64,000 nucleotides of DNA from Aquimarina intermedia (GTDB lineage: Bacteria > Bacteroidota > Bacteroidia > Flavobacteriales > Flavobacteriaceae), in the NCBI RefSeq assembly GCF_008124785.1, contig NZ_VNHU01000009.1, positions 1-64,000 on the forward strand, in the 5' to 3' direction. Of this stretch, positions 1 to 9,047 are shown piece after piece. The number at the start of each line of letters is the position of its first letter. The first letter of the stretch is position 1. Below the pieces are notes generated by a model. The model saw only the letters and a list, made by a program, of their open reading frames with translations. It was not told the origin of the DNA and ran no database searches. Made by a program: the position numbers and the translations under genes.

Positions 1-105
1 ATACATATCAAACCCCATACTAAGGAATATCGACCCGGTTTAGTCAACACGGCCTGCATGCTCGGTCGTACCGACCGCATGAATGCTTAGTTGTTGTAGC
101 ACGTT
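1..105. other. Left-edge intergenic DNA with a small hairpin
   Basis: No gene is visible here. Positions 63-68 (cggtcg) and 72-77 (cgaccg) form a short GC-rich inverted repeat around a 3-nt loop, partly extended by atg/cat at 58-60 and 78-80. It lies just beyond the outer repeat that flanks the next gene, so it may belong to a cassette boundary or be a terminator for a gene to the left. Its function is unknown. Confidence 0.3.
92..102. repeat. Inverted repeat arm, left of the lipoprotein gene
   Basis: The sequence tgttgtagcac is the exact reverse complement of gtgctacaaca at 861-871. The two arms bracket a single lipoprotein gene almost exactly: 3 bp after its stop codon and 14 bp before its start. 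This is seen directly. A role as a cassette or mobile-element boundary is an inference. Confidence 0.5.
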
Positions 106-846
106 TTACTCTATTTCGATTTTCTCATTAATAAACATAATTCTAAGTGCATATGCAGTTGAATCTCCCTTAACTTTTGTTTTATCATAAGCCGCAAAAT
201 CAACGACACCTTCAATTTCGTTGTGCTGTTTGTCTAAAATCTCTCTTTTGAAAGTGTAGTCATTATCAGCTTTAGCTACTGTAACCATAGTAGTATCTGA
301 TGGAACAATAAAATAAAGTTCAGACTTTACTACTTTATAATTTGGATAGTAGAACTCAAAGTCTACTTCAAGTGAGTCATTAACATTCCATTTTTTCTTT
401 TTAAATTTTGCTCTATAAAAATGACTTTTGTCAATAATTGAATCTCCGTTTTTGTCAAAAAATATAACCGTATTTAAATAAGTCGAATCTTGTCTAACTT
501 TGTATGTATTAAAGTCAATTGTTTCGTTTGCTCTATCTAAGTCTAAAAAGAACGGTTTTGGAACGACGTAATTTCTTTCACAAATAATCATATTTTTTTT
601 ATAAAAGAAATGTTTTCCAATTGCCATTTCATTTATGTACATCCCTTTTCGTAAAGTGTCTTTTTGGATGTCAAATTTTATTTTATACTTTCTACTGTAA
701 TTTTTCCCGTAAATTAAGGTGTCGGTCAATTGGTCGAAAATTATTTCGCTGTTGCCGTTCTCGAATTCAGATTCGACTTGAAATTTGTTTTCTTTACAAC
801 TTGTCAAAAACTGTAGAGAAATTATTACTATTAGTATTTTTTTCAT
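106..846 (-). CDS. Predicted lipoprotein of unknown function
   Basis: No family was recognised in this 246-aa protein. It starts MKKILIVIISLQFLTSC, a lipoprotein signal peptide with lipobox L14-T15-S16-C17, so the mature protein is probably lipid-anchored in the cell envelope. The remainder is hydrophilic and lysine-rich, with alternating beta-strand-like stretches and no further membrane segment. The ATG at 846 is preferred over a TTG at 858 because it opens directly on the signal sequence. The gene stands alone: an inverted repeat flanks it and about 630 bp of apparently empty DNA separates it from lpxD. That isolation suggests an accessory gene acquired as a single unit. Confidence 0.6.
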   Translation of the reverse strand: MKKILIVIISLQFLTSCKENKFQVESEFENGNSEIIFDQLTDTLIYGKNYSRKYKIKFDIQKDTLRKGMYINEMAIGKHFFYKKNMIICERNYVVPKPFFLDLDRANETIDFNTYKVRQDSTYLNTVIFFDKNGDSIIDKSHFYRAKFKKKKWNVNDSLEVDFEFYYPNYKVVKSELYFIVPSDTTMVTVAKADNDYTFKREILDKQHNEIEGVVDFAAYDKTKVKGDSTAYALRIMFINEKIEIE

Positions 847-860
847 TGGTTTAGACAAAT

Positions 861-871
861 GTGCTACAACA
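861..871. repeat. Inverted repeat arm, right of the lipoprotein gene
   Basis: The sequence gtgctacaaca is the partner of 92-102 in inverted orientation. A second small palindrome lies next to it, with stem tatagttac (878-886) and gtaactata (892-900) around a 5-nt loop. A repeat arm plus a neighbouring hairpin at the 5' side of one gene resembles a cassette border. Confidence 0.45.
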
Positions 872-900
872 CTGTTATATAGTTACCTTTAGTAACTATA

Positions 901-1413
901 TTTCTCTTTTACGATCACTACCCTAAGGATACAAAGTGGAGTTGGCAGTGGGTTTTAATGTCACTAAACTACAGATTTTATTTTACATAACAGAATTTTT
1001 TGTAAGCACGGGTTTTTGTTAGTTGTTAGCCACTAGTTACTGGCCAGAAGGCAAAAGTTAAGCCAGTTAGCGAGATTTAAAGTTATCAGAACCAAGAATC
1101 AGGATTCGGGAGTTATAAAAACGGAAAACAGGATGTGATTTTAGTATATTTAAAATTATCACTTTTGTATTTGATATTCCACATTAGTGGCTACTCCTTT
1201 CACTACATTTTTTACGGTAAAATTTTTTATAATACGTTTTCTCGAATAGTGATTTCAATCCGCAGAAAATTCTTCCGACAAGGACAGCAACTTTTCAGGC
1301 AATGCTAGCAAGGATTTATGAAAAATGGCGATATACACAATATTTGTTTTTAGAGTGCAACTAAATAACTTCAAGTCAGACGAGGTACCTAGATAGATAA
1401 TCAATAAATATAA
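901..1413. other. Gene-free intergenic region
   Basis: About 510 bp with stop codons in all frames and no ORF with recognisable protein character. Nothing beyond AT-rich DNA was identified. It may be debris from the insertion that carries the neighbouring lipoprotein gene. Confidence 0.4.
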
Positions 1414-1450
1414 ACAGTGCTATTAAAGTTTACTGCTTTAATAGCACTGT
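1414..1450 (-). terminator. Rho-independent-type terminator of lpxD
   Basis: A perfect 15-bp stem is formed by 1414-1428 (acagtgctattaaag) and 1436-1450 around a 7-nt loop. It sits 28 bp downstream of the lpxD stop codon on the minus strand and is followed there by T-rich sequence. Confidence 0.8.
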
Positions 1451-1478
1451 GTATTATTTAGACAAAATATTAATCGTA

Positions 1479-2471
1479 TTAAGATTTAACCAGTTTACGT
1501 AACGCTGCCCATTGTTTTAGCATATTCCTACCTTCTGTAGCAGGATATCCAAGTACTGTAGCACCGGCTGCAACGTCACCCATCACACCGGAACCGGCTC
1601 CTACCGTAGCACCAGAGTGAATGGTTGTATGATCTTTTATCGAAGCACTTCCGCCAATAACCACACCATCTCCCAGGGTTACAGAACCTGCCAATCCACT
1701 ATGTCCGGCCATGATGCAACTACGACCTAAAATACAGTTATGAGCAATCTGCACCAGGTTATCAATTTTACAGCCATCTCCTATTATCGTAGAACTAAAT
1801 TTTGCTCTGTCTACACAAGAATTAGCTCCGATTTCTACACCATTGCCTATCACTACATTCCCGATATGTTCTATTTTTACCAACCCACGGCCATCTTCAC
1901 TAGGGCGGTATCCAAATCCATCGGCACCTATGCTTACATTATTATGAAAGATACAGTGATTTCCAATTATTGAGCGTTCACGTATGACTGTTCCAGACCA
2001 AACTACTGTATGATCCCCAATTTTAGAGTCGTCAAAAACGGAAACATTCGGATATAAAATCACACCATCTCCTAACACAACATCTTTACCAACATAACAA
2101 CCTGCACCTATTTTGCAACCTTTACCTAAAACAACAGATTCATGCACCGTAGCTGCAGGATGAATATCGGCTTCAAAAACGGGAGCTTTCGGCTTAAATT
2201 CCTCCAAAAGTTTCGCCATAGCCAAATCTGCATTTTTAACAAGAATTAATGCACGATCAGAACCTGCCTCCACCGTAAGAGATTCGTTCACAATAGCGGC
2301 AGATGCTTTTGAATCGGGCCATAATTTGGCAAATTTACGAGATCCAATAAATGTGATCTGATCTTTATTTGCATTTTGTAATTGGTCCAGACCTGTTATT
2401 TGTTGACTGGTAGAGCCTATTAATTTTCCTCCAACGATTGCGTTGATTTCTTCAATTGTAAATACTTTCAT
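1479..2471 (-). CDS. lpxD: UDP-3-O-(3-hydroxyacyl)glucosamine N-acyltransferase LpxD
   Basis: This is the third enzyme of lipid A synthesis. It transfers a 3-hydroxyacyl chain from acyl-ACP to the 2-amino group of UDP-3-O-acyl-glucosamine in the cytosol. The 330-aa length is normal for LpxD. Residues 1-100 form the uridine-binding N-terminal domain. From about residue 105 a left-handed beta-helix of hexapeptide repeats runs to about 310, with the conserved ADGFGY at 183-188 and IAHNC holding the expected catalytic His244. The gene is monocistronic. No lpxC, fabZ or lpxA is nearby, so this may be a second LpxD apart from the usual lipid A operon, a common arrangement in Bacteroidota. A strong terminator follows. 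Confidence 0.93.
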   Translation of the reverse strand: MKVFTIEEINAIVGGKLIGSTSQQITGLDQLQNANKDQITFIGSRKFAKLWPDSKASAAIVNESLTVEAGSDRALILVKNADLAMAKLLEEFKPKAPVFEADIHPAATVHESVVLGKGCKIGAGCYVGKDVVLGDGVILYPNVSVFDDSKIGDHTVVWSGTVIRERSIIGNHCIFHNNVSIGADGFGYRPSEDGRGLVKIEHIGNVVIGNGVEIGANSCVDRAKFSSTIIGDGCKIDNLVQIAHNCILGRSCIMAGHSGLAGSVTLGDGVVIGGSASIKDHTTIHSGATVGAGSGVMGDVAAGATVLGYPATEGRNMLKQWAALRKLVKS

Positions 2472-2563
2472 TCTTTTGAGATAGTGTTCGTTTTAATAGA
2501 TTTAGGGTATTTAGCATGAAAATTCATTAAACTTCCTGCTTTTTACGTAAATTCTAATATAAT

Positions 2564-2603
2564 CTAAGCCTTCTAAAAGATTGTTCTTTACAAGTAGGCT
2601 TAG
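2564..2603 (-). terminator. Possible terminator after the helicase pair
   Basis: An 8-bp inverted repeat, ctaagcct (2564-2571) and aggcttag (2596-2603), encloses a 24-nt loop about 90 bp downstream of the second helicase. The loop is long, so the assignment is weak. Confidence 0.3.
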
Positions 2604-2690
2604 TTTTTATTAGATACCACGCATAATAATGTAATTATCTTAATAAAACAAATTCTCTTAAAAATGTAGCTGATTTTAACTTGAAAGAAG

Positions 2691-4001
2691 TTATATCTTA
2701 GTGATTCTGACCTTCTTTTTTTTAAGTCTACTATTATTTAGCTCAGTTACTACACGATCTGCAATGGTTACAGGTACAGCAACAAAGGTACAATCTTGTT
2801 TGAGCTCAATAACACCCAACTGATCTTTGGTCAAATTACCTTGTTTAAAGAATAATCCGGCAATATCTCCTTTGGATATCTTATCCTTTCTTCCTCCCGA
2901 GATAAATAAGGTCTGCCAATGCTGTGGTTTACGCGCTGCTTGATTTGAAATATCGGCTATTTCCGTTTCGGGAATAAAGTCACGCAATGTTTCTTCTTCC
3001 CATTTTAAAATAAAAGCGGTTCCTTTTGCATTGACACGTGCAGTACGGCCATTACGGTGTGTAAATTCTTCTGCCGAGTATGGAAGTTGATAGTGGATAA
3101 TGAATTTAAGCTCTGGAATATCGATACCTCGAGCTGCCAAATCGGTTGCTAGTAGAATTTGGTGCGTTCCATTTCTAAATTTTATCAAGGATCGCTCTCT
3201 ATCCTTTTGTTCCATATCTCCATGAAAGGTTCCATGATTGATATTTTTACGCTTTAAAAATGCACTCACCTCTTGAATACTATCTTTAAAATTACAAAAA
3301 ATAATCCCCGGCTGACTTCCTGTATGGTTTAAAATAGCTAACAGACTGTCTAATTTATCTTTGGTTGGAGAGATAACTGTTTTAAATGTCAGTTTGGAAA
3401 CTGATCCATCCAAATAATTGATGGTTTTAGGGCTATCTAATTTGACAAAATTGGGGATACTCACTCCCTGTGTCGCCGACGTCAAGATGCGTTTAGAAAC
3501 ATGAGGTAATTCCTTGATAATTTGTTTCATTTCGGTTTCAAAACCAACCTCCAGAGATTTATCAAATTCGTCTAAAATTAATGTTTTTATACGCTTTGTA
3601 GAAAAACGTTCCTGTCTTAAATGATCCGCTACCCTACCCGGCGTACCGATCAAAATCGCCGGAGCATGTTTTAATTCAATTTTATCTTTGGAGCTGGATC
3701 GTCCACCATACACCGCATTTACTTTATATCCGGATCCCATATCTCTCACAACTTGTTCTATTTGTATGGCAAGTTCTCGGGAAGGAACCAATATCAAGAC
3801 CTGAACATCTTCACAATCCTCGTCTAAAAGAGCTATTGTAGGTAATAAAAAAGCTAAGGTCTTACCCGTTCCCGTAGGCGACAATAAAACTACATTATCA
3901 GTTTTTTTTATAACAGCGGTAGCCTCCTCTTGCATAGGGTTTAACTGCTGAATGTTTAATTTTTGAAGAATATCGGTTTGAGATCTTTTGCTCTTGGACA
4001 T
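2691..4001 (-). CDS. DEAD-box RNA helicase with DbpA-type RNA-binding domain
   Basis: A 436-aa ATP-dependent RNA helicase, probably acting in ribosome assembly or RNA remodelling. The N-terminal RecA domain has the Q motif (NPMQ, 21-24), motif I SPTGTGKT (41-48), PSREL (73-77), TPGR (120-123), motif II as DEFD (144-147) and SAT (175-177). The second domain has motif VI HRNGRTAR (315-322). The C-terminal 70 residues look like a DbpA RRM-type domain, which in DbpA targets 23S rRNA. The motif II variant DEFD is unusual. The gene starts 16 bp after the stop of another DEAD-box helicase, so the two are probably co-transcribed. Confidence 0.9.
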   Translation of the reverse strand: MSKSKRSQTDILQKLNIQQLNPMQEEATAVIKKTDNVVLLSPTGTGKTLAFLLPTIALLDEDCEDVQVLILVPSRELAIQIEQVVRDMGSGYKVNAVYGGRSSSKDKIELKHAPAILIGTPGRVADHLRQERFSTKRIKTLILDEFDKSLEVGFETEMKQIIKELPHVSKRILTSATQGVSIPNFVKLDSPKTINYLDGSVSKLTFKTVISPTKDKLDSLLAILNHTGSQPGIIFCNFKDSIQEVSAFLKRKNINHGTFHGDMEQKDRERSLIKFRNGTHQILLATDLAARGIDIPELKFIIHYQLPYSAEEFTHRNGRTARVNAKGTAFILKWEEETLRDFIPETEIADISNQAARKPQHWQTLFISGGRKDKISKGDIAGLFFKQGNLTKDQLGVIELKQDCTFVAVPVTIADRVVTELNNSRLKKKKVRITKI

Positions 4002-4017
4002 AACTATATTTTGATGA

Positions 4018-5364
4018 CTAGTGTCTGGACTTCTTTTTACTCTTTTGTTTCTCTAAATTAGGTAAAACGGTAGCATTTTGTTCTAAATAATTAGCTAAAA
4101 CTTTATCAACTAACTCTTCCTTGGTTAAATGGTGAAAAATGGTGTGGATTCCATCTTTCAAAGAAGGGGACATTTCTCTGTTTGGTTTTGTTTTAAACAC
4201 CTTCCTTGCCCACAACAGTGCATTGTTCTCTGCCAGATCCTCTGGTTTTGCTTTACTGTATTTCTGAAAATAAATACCCAGCTCATCCTCAAAATCCTGA
4301 ATTTCATGTTCCTCTTCCTTCTGAATCACTGTTAGAGAAAACCCCTTGGCTCCTGCTCTTGCTGTTCTACCGCTACGGTGTACATACACCTCATAGACAT
4401 CAGGTAAATGATAGTTTACAACGTATTCAATTTCTTTTACATCAATTCCTCTTGCAGCCAAATCTGTTGCCACCAAAATCTGAATATGCCCTTGTCTAAA
4501 CTGATCCATAATGCGATCACGAATCGGCTGTGATAAACTCCCGTGCAAGGCACCGGATGAAAACTTGTTTATTGCAAGATTTTTAGCTAGTTTATTGACC
4601 GCAGCCTTTGTTTTACAGAAAATGATTCCGCGTTTCCCACCCTGAATTGTCAGAAAATGCATTAAAACATCTAACTTCTCAATGGGTTCTACAACTACGT
4701 ATTGATGATCGATCCCTTGATGACCTGTGGTCTCCATATCAGATTCCACTTGCACAACATGTTTAGACATGTAATTTTGGATCAACTGCTTGATCGTACC
4801 CGGCATTGTAGCCGTAAAGAGGAGGGTCCTTTTTTTCTTGGGAAGTTCTTTTACAATTTCATCCAGTCCATCTTTTAAGGATGTTACCATTTCGTCGGCT
4901 TCATCTAAAACCAAATAATTGGCATTGCTGATCGAAATGGCTTTTCTTTTTATCAAATCAATCAAACGACCGGGTGTAGCTACGACAATATGTGTTGGCT
5001 GCTTTAGTCGTTCGATTTGAGGTTTGATCGGGGTACCTCCGCAAATTGAAATAACAGAAACTTCTGGCAAGTACTTGGCAAAAACTTCAAGGTTTGCATG
5101 TATTTGCTGTCCTAATTCACGTGTCGGAGCAATTATCACCGCTTGTATCGAAGAATTTTCTTTATCAATTAATTGTAATAAGGGTAAACCAAAGGCTGCT
5201 GTTTTACCTGTTCCGGTTTTTGCCAAACCTACAAAGTCTTCTGTCTGATTAAGAAGAATAGGAATGGTTTGTTTTTGAATATCTGTCGGAATGGTAATAT
5301 TTTGCTCCGTTAAACTTTTTTGAAGTGACGAATCTATACCTAAGGCTGAAAATTGTGTTGACAT
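4018..5364 (-). CDS. DEAD-box RNA helicase
   Basis: A 448-aa ATP-dependent RNA helicase with a full set of canonical motifs: AKTGTGKT (48-55), APTREL (79-84), TPGR (130-133), DEAD (154-157), a TAT form of motif III, and HRSGRTARAGAKG in the second RecA domain. The tail is lysine-rich (KSKKKSRH) and could aid RNA binding. It is the first gene of a two-gene unit with the DbpA-like helicase, 16 bp apart. Cold-shock or ribosome-assembly roles are typical of the family, but the exact role cannot be read from the sequence. Confidence 0.9.
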   Translation of the reverse strand: MSTQFSALGIDSSLQKSLTEQNITIPTDIQKQTIPILLNQTEDFVGLAKTGTGKTAAFGLPLLQLIDKENSSIQAVIIAPTRELGQQIHANLEVFAKYLPEVSVISICGGTPIKPQIERLKQPTHIVVATPGRLIDLIKRKAISISNANYLVLDEADEMVTSLKDGLDEIVKELPKKKRTLLFTATMPGTIKQLIQNYMSKHVVQVESDMETTGHQGIDHQYVVVEPIEKLDVLMHFLTIQGGKRGIIFCKTKAAVNKLAKNLAINKFSSGALHGSLSQPIRDRIMDQFRQGHIQILVATDLAARGIDVKEIEYVVNYHLPDVYEVYVHRSGRTARAGAKGFSLTVIQKEEEHEIQDFEDELGIYFQKYSKAKPEDLAENNALLWARKVFKTKPNREMSPSLKDGIHTIFHHLTKEELVDKVLANYLEQNATVLPNLEKQKSKKKSRH

Positions 5365-5434
5365 GAATTGAATGTATGAAAAATAACTAAGCTTTGATAA
5401 AAAGTCTTAATTATATAAGTAAAAACCGATTATA

Positions 5435-5884
5435 TTAAGCTTCCTGAAGCGTTTTTTTTGATTTTCTATAGAGATAGGAATTGAAAATATTTCGTTTAGC
5501 AAAACGGTAAAGCTTATCAGAGTTTATCATTTTGATGTAAATTGATTTGGTCACGCCAAAATACTCATAAGTTGTTCCGTCCAAAAATGTAATTTCTAAC
5601 ACCATACCTTTATGCTGGTAATCAGCAATGCCGGAGGCAGTAGTTGTAACTTTATAGGCATCTAGGTTAGCGGCTATCGTTTCTGGAGCAATGCTCACCA
5701 AAAAGTGATATCCATCAATGATTTGACGACTTTTTAATTCTGCTATCTCCTTCTGAGGATCTCCTTCTTGAAATTTGTCCGGATGCCACTCTTTTACGAG
5801 ATTTCTATAGGTTTTTTTAAGATCTTTTAAATCAATTTCCTTTTCAACAGTAAATAACTTTTTGTATTCTTTTATTCGCTTCAT
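5435..5884 (-). CDS. J-domain protein with C-terminal KTSC domain
   Basis: A 149-aa cytosolic protein. Residues 8-65 resemble a J domain, with the HPD tripeptide that stimulates DnaK ATPase at 34-36 (WHPDKF). Residues 90-140 (GMVLEITFLDG, then YEYFGV) resemble the KTSC domain, named after the lysyl-tRNA synthetase C-terminus and suggested to bind nucleic acid. The combination suggests a co-chaperone that directs DnaK to an RNA- or ribosome-linked client, which fits the neighbouring RNA helicases. It ends 70 bp upstream of the first helicase on the same strand and may share transcripts with it. Confidence 0.8.
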   Translation of the reverse strand: MKRIKEYKKLFTVEKEIDLKDLKKTYRNLVKEWHPDKFQEGDPQKEIAELKSRQIIDGYHFLVSIAPETIAANLDAYKVTTTASGIADYQHKGMVLEITFLDGTTYEYFGVTKSIYIKMINSDKLYRFAKRNIFNSYLYRKSKKTLQEA

Positions 5885-6281
5885 AACCAGGCATTTTTAT
5901 TGCAGGCGCGAAACTACACTTTTTTTATGGTAAGCTGCTTGTTTTTAGCAATGAATGGTTAATAAAAGTAAAAATTGACAAAAATTTGCTAGTATCCTAT
6001 TCATTTGAATTTGTCAAAATCATAGACTTACTATTGTTATTACTACAAAACTCTTTAGGTCAAATAGATACAAACACGCACTATTTATTTCTTAGTTTCT
6101 GCTATGCACTAGCAAATAATTTCATATTTTGGCGCCTTAATTATCAAGAATCTCAAAAGAGATAGCAACCTGCAATAACGAGCAAGGTGCTTCTATCGAT
6201 AAGCCAATTTGATTGGAAAAAATGTTAACTGCATCTTCTCTCCGTGTCTTATCTCCTTTTGTTTTCTTTAAAACTAATTTA
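5885..6281. promoter_or_regulatory. Divergent intergenic region with an inverted repeat
   Basis: About 400 bp separate the J-domain gene (-) from the antiporter gene (+). No gene is seen. TTGACAAA (5975-5982) and TTTGTCAA (6010-6017) form an 8-bp inverted repeat that could be an operator for either gene. No clear TAnnTTTG box was found. Confidence 0.3.
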
Positions 6282-7589
6282 ATGACACAATCTGTTAGCC
6301 AGTCAGGTAACTTTAAAGCGTTACTTCCATTATTCGTTTTTGTTTTCACTTTTCTCGGAGTAGGTATTTATCAAAATGATTTTTACGCATTACCCTCCCC
6401 CATTGCAGTTTGTTTAGGAATAATTGTAGCATTTTTTCTCTTTAAACAAAGTATAGATACCAAAGTAGCGGCCTTCTTAAAAGGATGCGGGGATTCTAAA
6501 ATAATGACTATGTGCATTATTTATTTGCTTGCAGGTGCCTTTGCTACTGTAACAAAAGCTACAGGAAGTGTCGATGATATAGTGAACTTGGGACTTAATT
6601 ATATCGCTATCGAATACATCTATTTAGGCGTTTTCATCATTGCATCGTTTCTTTCTATTTCTACCGGTACATCTGTAGGAGCAATTGTTGCACTCGCTCC
6701 AATTGTTGTTGGGATCGCTGATAAAAGTGGGGTTTCATTACCGATACTATGTGGATCCTTACTTGGGGGTTCGATGTTTGGAGATAATTTATCCGTAATA
6801 TCAGATACAACGATTGCAGCAACGCAGTCCTTGGGCTGTAAAATGAGTGAAAAGTTCAAAGAAAATATTAAGATAGCATTACCAGCAGCTATTATTACCA
6901 TTACGATTTTATTTTTTAAAGGGTTATCTGTTAACACAACATCTGTGATTACAGGAGAATCATATTCTTTCATAAAGATTATACCTTATCTGGTAGTAAT
7001 CTTGCTATCCGTTATTGGAATTAATGTGTTTGTTGTTCTCTTATTAGGTATAGTTATCACTGGTCTTATAGGACTTGTATATCAAGATTTTACCATTCTT
7101 GAGTTTACGAAAATTAGTTATCAAGGCTTTACCAGTATGACAGAAATTTTCTTATTATCTATGCTTACAGGAGGACTAGCAGCCTTGGTGACACTTAACG
7201 GAGGCATAACTTATATTTTAGAGAAAGTAGATAGCTTTATTAAAAATAAAAGAACTGCTCAGTTCGGAATTGCAACATTAGTCGGCACGGTTAATTCTGC
7301 GATTGCGAATAACACAGTATCTATTATCATCACAGGACCTATAGCAAAAAAAATTAATGATGAGTATTGTCTGGATAACAAACAAACCGCATCAATTCTG
7401 GACATTTTTGCGTGTATTGTGCAAGGATTACTACCTTATGGGGCTCAAGTATTAATGATATTAAGTTTTGCCAAAGGTTCTATTGATTACATAGATTTGA
7501 TTGCTAATACATGGTATCTGCTATTACTTTTTGTATTTACAATAAGTTGGATCTATTTAAGAAATAGAAAAAAAATAAAGGTTATCTAA
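6282..7589 (+). CDS. Na+/H+ antiporter, NhaC family
   Basis: A 435-aa inner-membrane antiporter expected to exchange Na+ (or another cation or organic substrate) for H+. It has about 11 hydrophobic segments and NhaC-family hallmarks: the SISTGTSVGAIVALAPI loop, GGSMFGDNLSVISDTTIAATQ with its acidic residues inside a helix, and NSAIANNTVSIIITGPIAKK near the C-terminus. The ATG at 6282 is preferred. Upstream TTG and ATG codons in frame would add a non-conserved, partly hydrophobic extension. The gene is monocistronic and converges with the aldehyde dehydrogenase gene across a shared terminator. Confidence 0.85.
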   Translation: MTQSVSQSGNFKALLPLFVFVFTFLGVGIYQNDFYALPSPIAVCLGIIVAFFLFKQSIDTKVAAFLKGCGDSKIMTMCIIYLLAGAFATVTKATGSVDDIVNLGLNYIAIEYIYLGVFIIASFLSISTGTSVGAIVALAPIVVGIADKSGVSLPILCGSLLGGSMFGDNLSVISDTTIAATQSLGCKMSEKFKENIKIALPAAIITITILFFKGLSVNTTSVITGESYSFIKIIPYLVVILLSVIGINVFVVLLLGIVITGLIGLVYQDFTILEFTKISYQGFTSMTEIFLLSMLTGGLAALVTLNGGITYILEKVDSFIKNKRTAQFGIATLVGTVNSAIANNTVSIIITGPIAKKINDEYCLDNKQTASILDIFACIVQGLLPYGAQVLMILSFAKGSIDYIDLIANTWYLLLLFVFTISWIYLRNRKKIKVI

Positions 7590-7592
7590 ATT

Positions 7593-7626
7593 AAAATCCA
7601 CACCATTAAAATATGATGTGGATTTT
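7593..7626. terminator. Bidirectional terminator between convergent genes
   Basis: A 13-bp stem with one mismatch pairs 7593-7605 (aaaatccacacca) with 7614-7626 around an 8-nt loop. A-runs on the left and T-runs on the right let it serve both the antiporter (+) and the aldehyde dehydrogenase (-). Confidence 0.75.
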
Positions 7627-7649
7627 AGTTTGTATACCATTTTGTAGTA

Positions 7650-9047
7650 CTATTTATTTAATACCATAACAGCTTTTGCGTTTGTGAATTCTTTAATTCC
7701 AAAGCCACCATGCTCACGGCCATATCCAGAATCCTTTACACCTCCAAAAGGCATATTAGGCTGTGCTAGACCAAACGAATTAATGAAGATCATACCAGTA
7801 TCAAAATGATTTTTGGCCAAATTTATTGCCTTTTCCTCATCCTTAGAGAAGATGCCGCCACCAAGTCCATAACGGCTGTCATTGGCAATTCGCATTGCAT
7901 CTTCATTATCTTTTGCATGTATTAAGGATGCCACAGGTCCAAACAATTCATCATCATAAGCCGGTTGCCCGGGTTTAACATTACCCAATACGGTTGCAGG
8001 ATAATAATATCCTTTTCCCTCTTGAAGCTTTCCTCCTGTCAATACTTCTGCGCCATTTTGAACACTCTCCTGCACTTGGTCGTGTAATTTTTCGAGTAAG
8101 TCTTTACGTGCCATTGGCCCAAGATCAGAACTGTCACTGGTAGGATCACCGGCTTTAACTTGTTTCATTCTGTCGACAAATGCATTCTTGAATTCTTCGT
8201 AAACCTTATCAACTACAATAAAACGTTTTGCAGCAACACACGTCTCGCCATTATTATATATTCTACCATTTACACACGTTTTTGCAGCGAGCTCCACATC
8301 AGCATCGTCCAACACTATATAGGCATCATTACTTCCTAATTCTAAAACGGTTTTTTTAAGTTCCTTGCCAGCTTTTTCGCCAATAATTTTACCTGCACCA
8401 TCACTACCGGTCAATGTCACACCACGGACTAATTTATTTTCAATAACTTTATCCGATTGATCATGATCAATTATCAACACGGTAAACAGATTTTTTGGCA
8501 ATCCTGCTTCTTCGTAAATTTTTTGAAGTAATAAACCTGATCCCGTCACATTAGCGGCATGTTTCAGTAGTACACCATTCCCTGCCATTAGATTAGCTAT
8601 AGAATAACGAATTGCTTGATAGGCCGGGAAATTCCACGGTTGAATTCCGTAAATAACTCCAATTGGCGCATATGACACAATACCTTTACCACCATTAGGC
8701 AATTCTCTAGTTTCATCTTCAAGCTCTTTGGCACCTTGTTCTGCTGTATAATCGCAAATAGCCGCACACAAATCAATTTCTTGTCCGCCTTGTTTTATCA
8801 ACTTACCCATTTCTTTAGTCATGAGTTCTGCAAACTCTGAGCGGTGTTTTTTTAGTCCTTCCCCAATTTTCTTTATAATTTCTCCTCTTTTTTCTAAGGA
8901 TTCATGACGCCAGTCTAAAAAGGCTTTATGACAATTCTGAATGGCATTCTCCATCTCCTCATCTGTCATGTAATTGTAATTTGCTATTTCTTGTTCTGTT
9001 GATGGGTTAATTGTTGCAAACCCTTTAGTCATTGTTTCACTTTCCAT
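7650..9047 (-). CDS. NAD(P)-dependent aldehyde dehydrogenase, succinate-semialdehyde type
   Basis: About 465 aa, a soluble enzyme oxidising an aldehyde to a carboxylate; the best family fit is succinate semialdehyde dehydrogenase. With numbering from the ATG at 9047, PWNF lies at 137-140, the general-base motif LELGSND contains Glu236 and NNGETC contains catalytic Cys270. PFGGVKDSGYGREHG near the end is typical of the family. Possible starts are ATGs at 9083, 9047 and 9032. The first adds a non-conserved extension, and 9047 follows an A-rich leader of the kind Bacteroidota use. No gabT or other GABA gene is nearby, so the substrate is uncertain. Confidence 0.87.
   Translation of the reverse strand: MESETMTKGFATINPSTEQEIANYNYMTDEEMENAIQNCHKAFLDWRHESLEKRGEIIKKIGEGLKKHRSEFAELMTKEMGKLIKQGGQEIDLCAAICDYTAEQGAKELEDETRELPNGGKGIVSYAPIGVIYGIQPWNFPAYQAIRYSIANLMAGNGVLLKHAANVTGSGLLLQKIYEEAGLPKNLFTVLIIDHDQSDKVIENKLVRGVTLTGSDGAGKIIGEKAGKELKKTVLELGSNDAYIVLDDADVELAAKTCVNGRIYNNGETCVAAKRFIVVDKVYEEFKNAFVDRMKQVKAGDPTSDSSDLGPMARKDLLEKLHDQVQESVQNGAEVLTGGKLQEGKGYYYPATVLGNVKPGQPAYDDELFGPVASLIHAKDNEDAMRIANDSRYGLGGGIFSKDEEKAINLAKNHFDTGMIFINSFGLAQPNMPFGGVKDSGYGREHGGFGIKEFTNAKAVMVLNK

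Noticed and set aside
5975-6017. Inverted TTGACAAA repeat as a -35-type sigma70 promoter
   Set aside because: TTGACA is not the -33 element of Bacteroidota promoters and no -7 box is at the right distance; only kept as a possible operator.
6213-6281. Longer N-terminus for the antiporter from TTG 6213 or ATG 6222
   Set aside because: The added residues are not typical of NhaC family starts; ATG 6282 opens directly on the conserved region.
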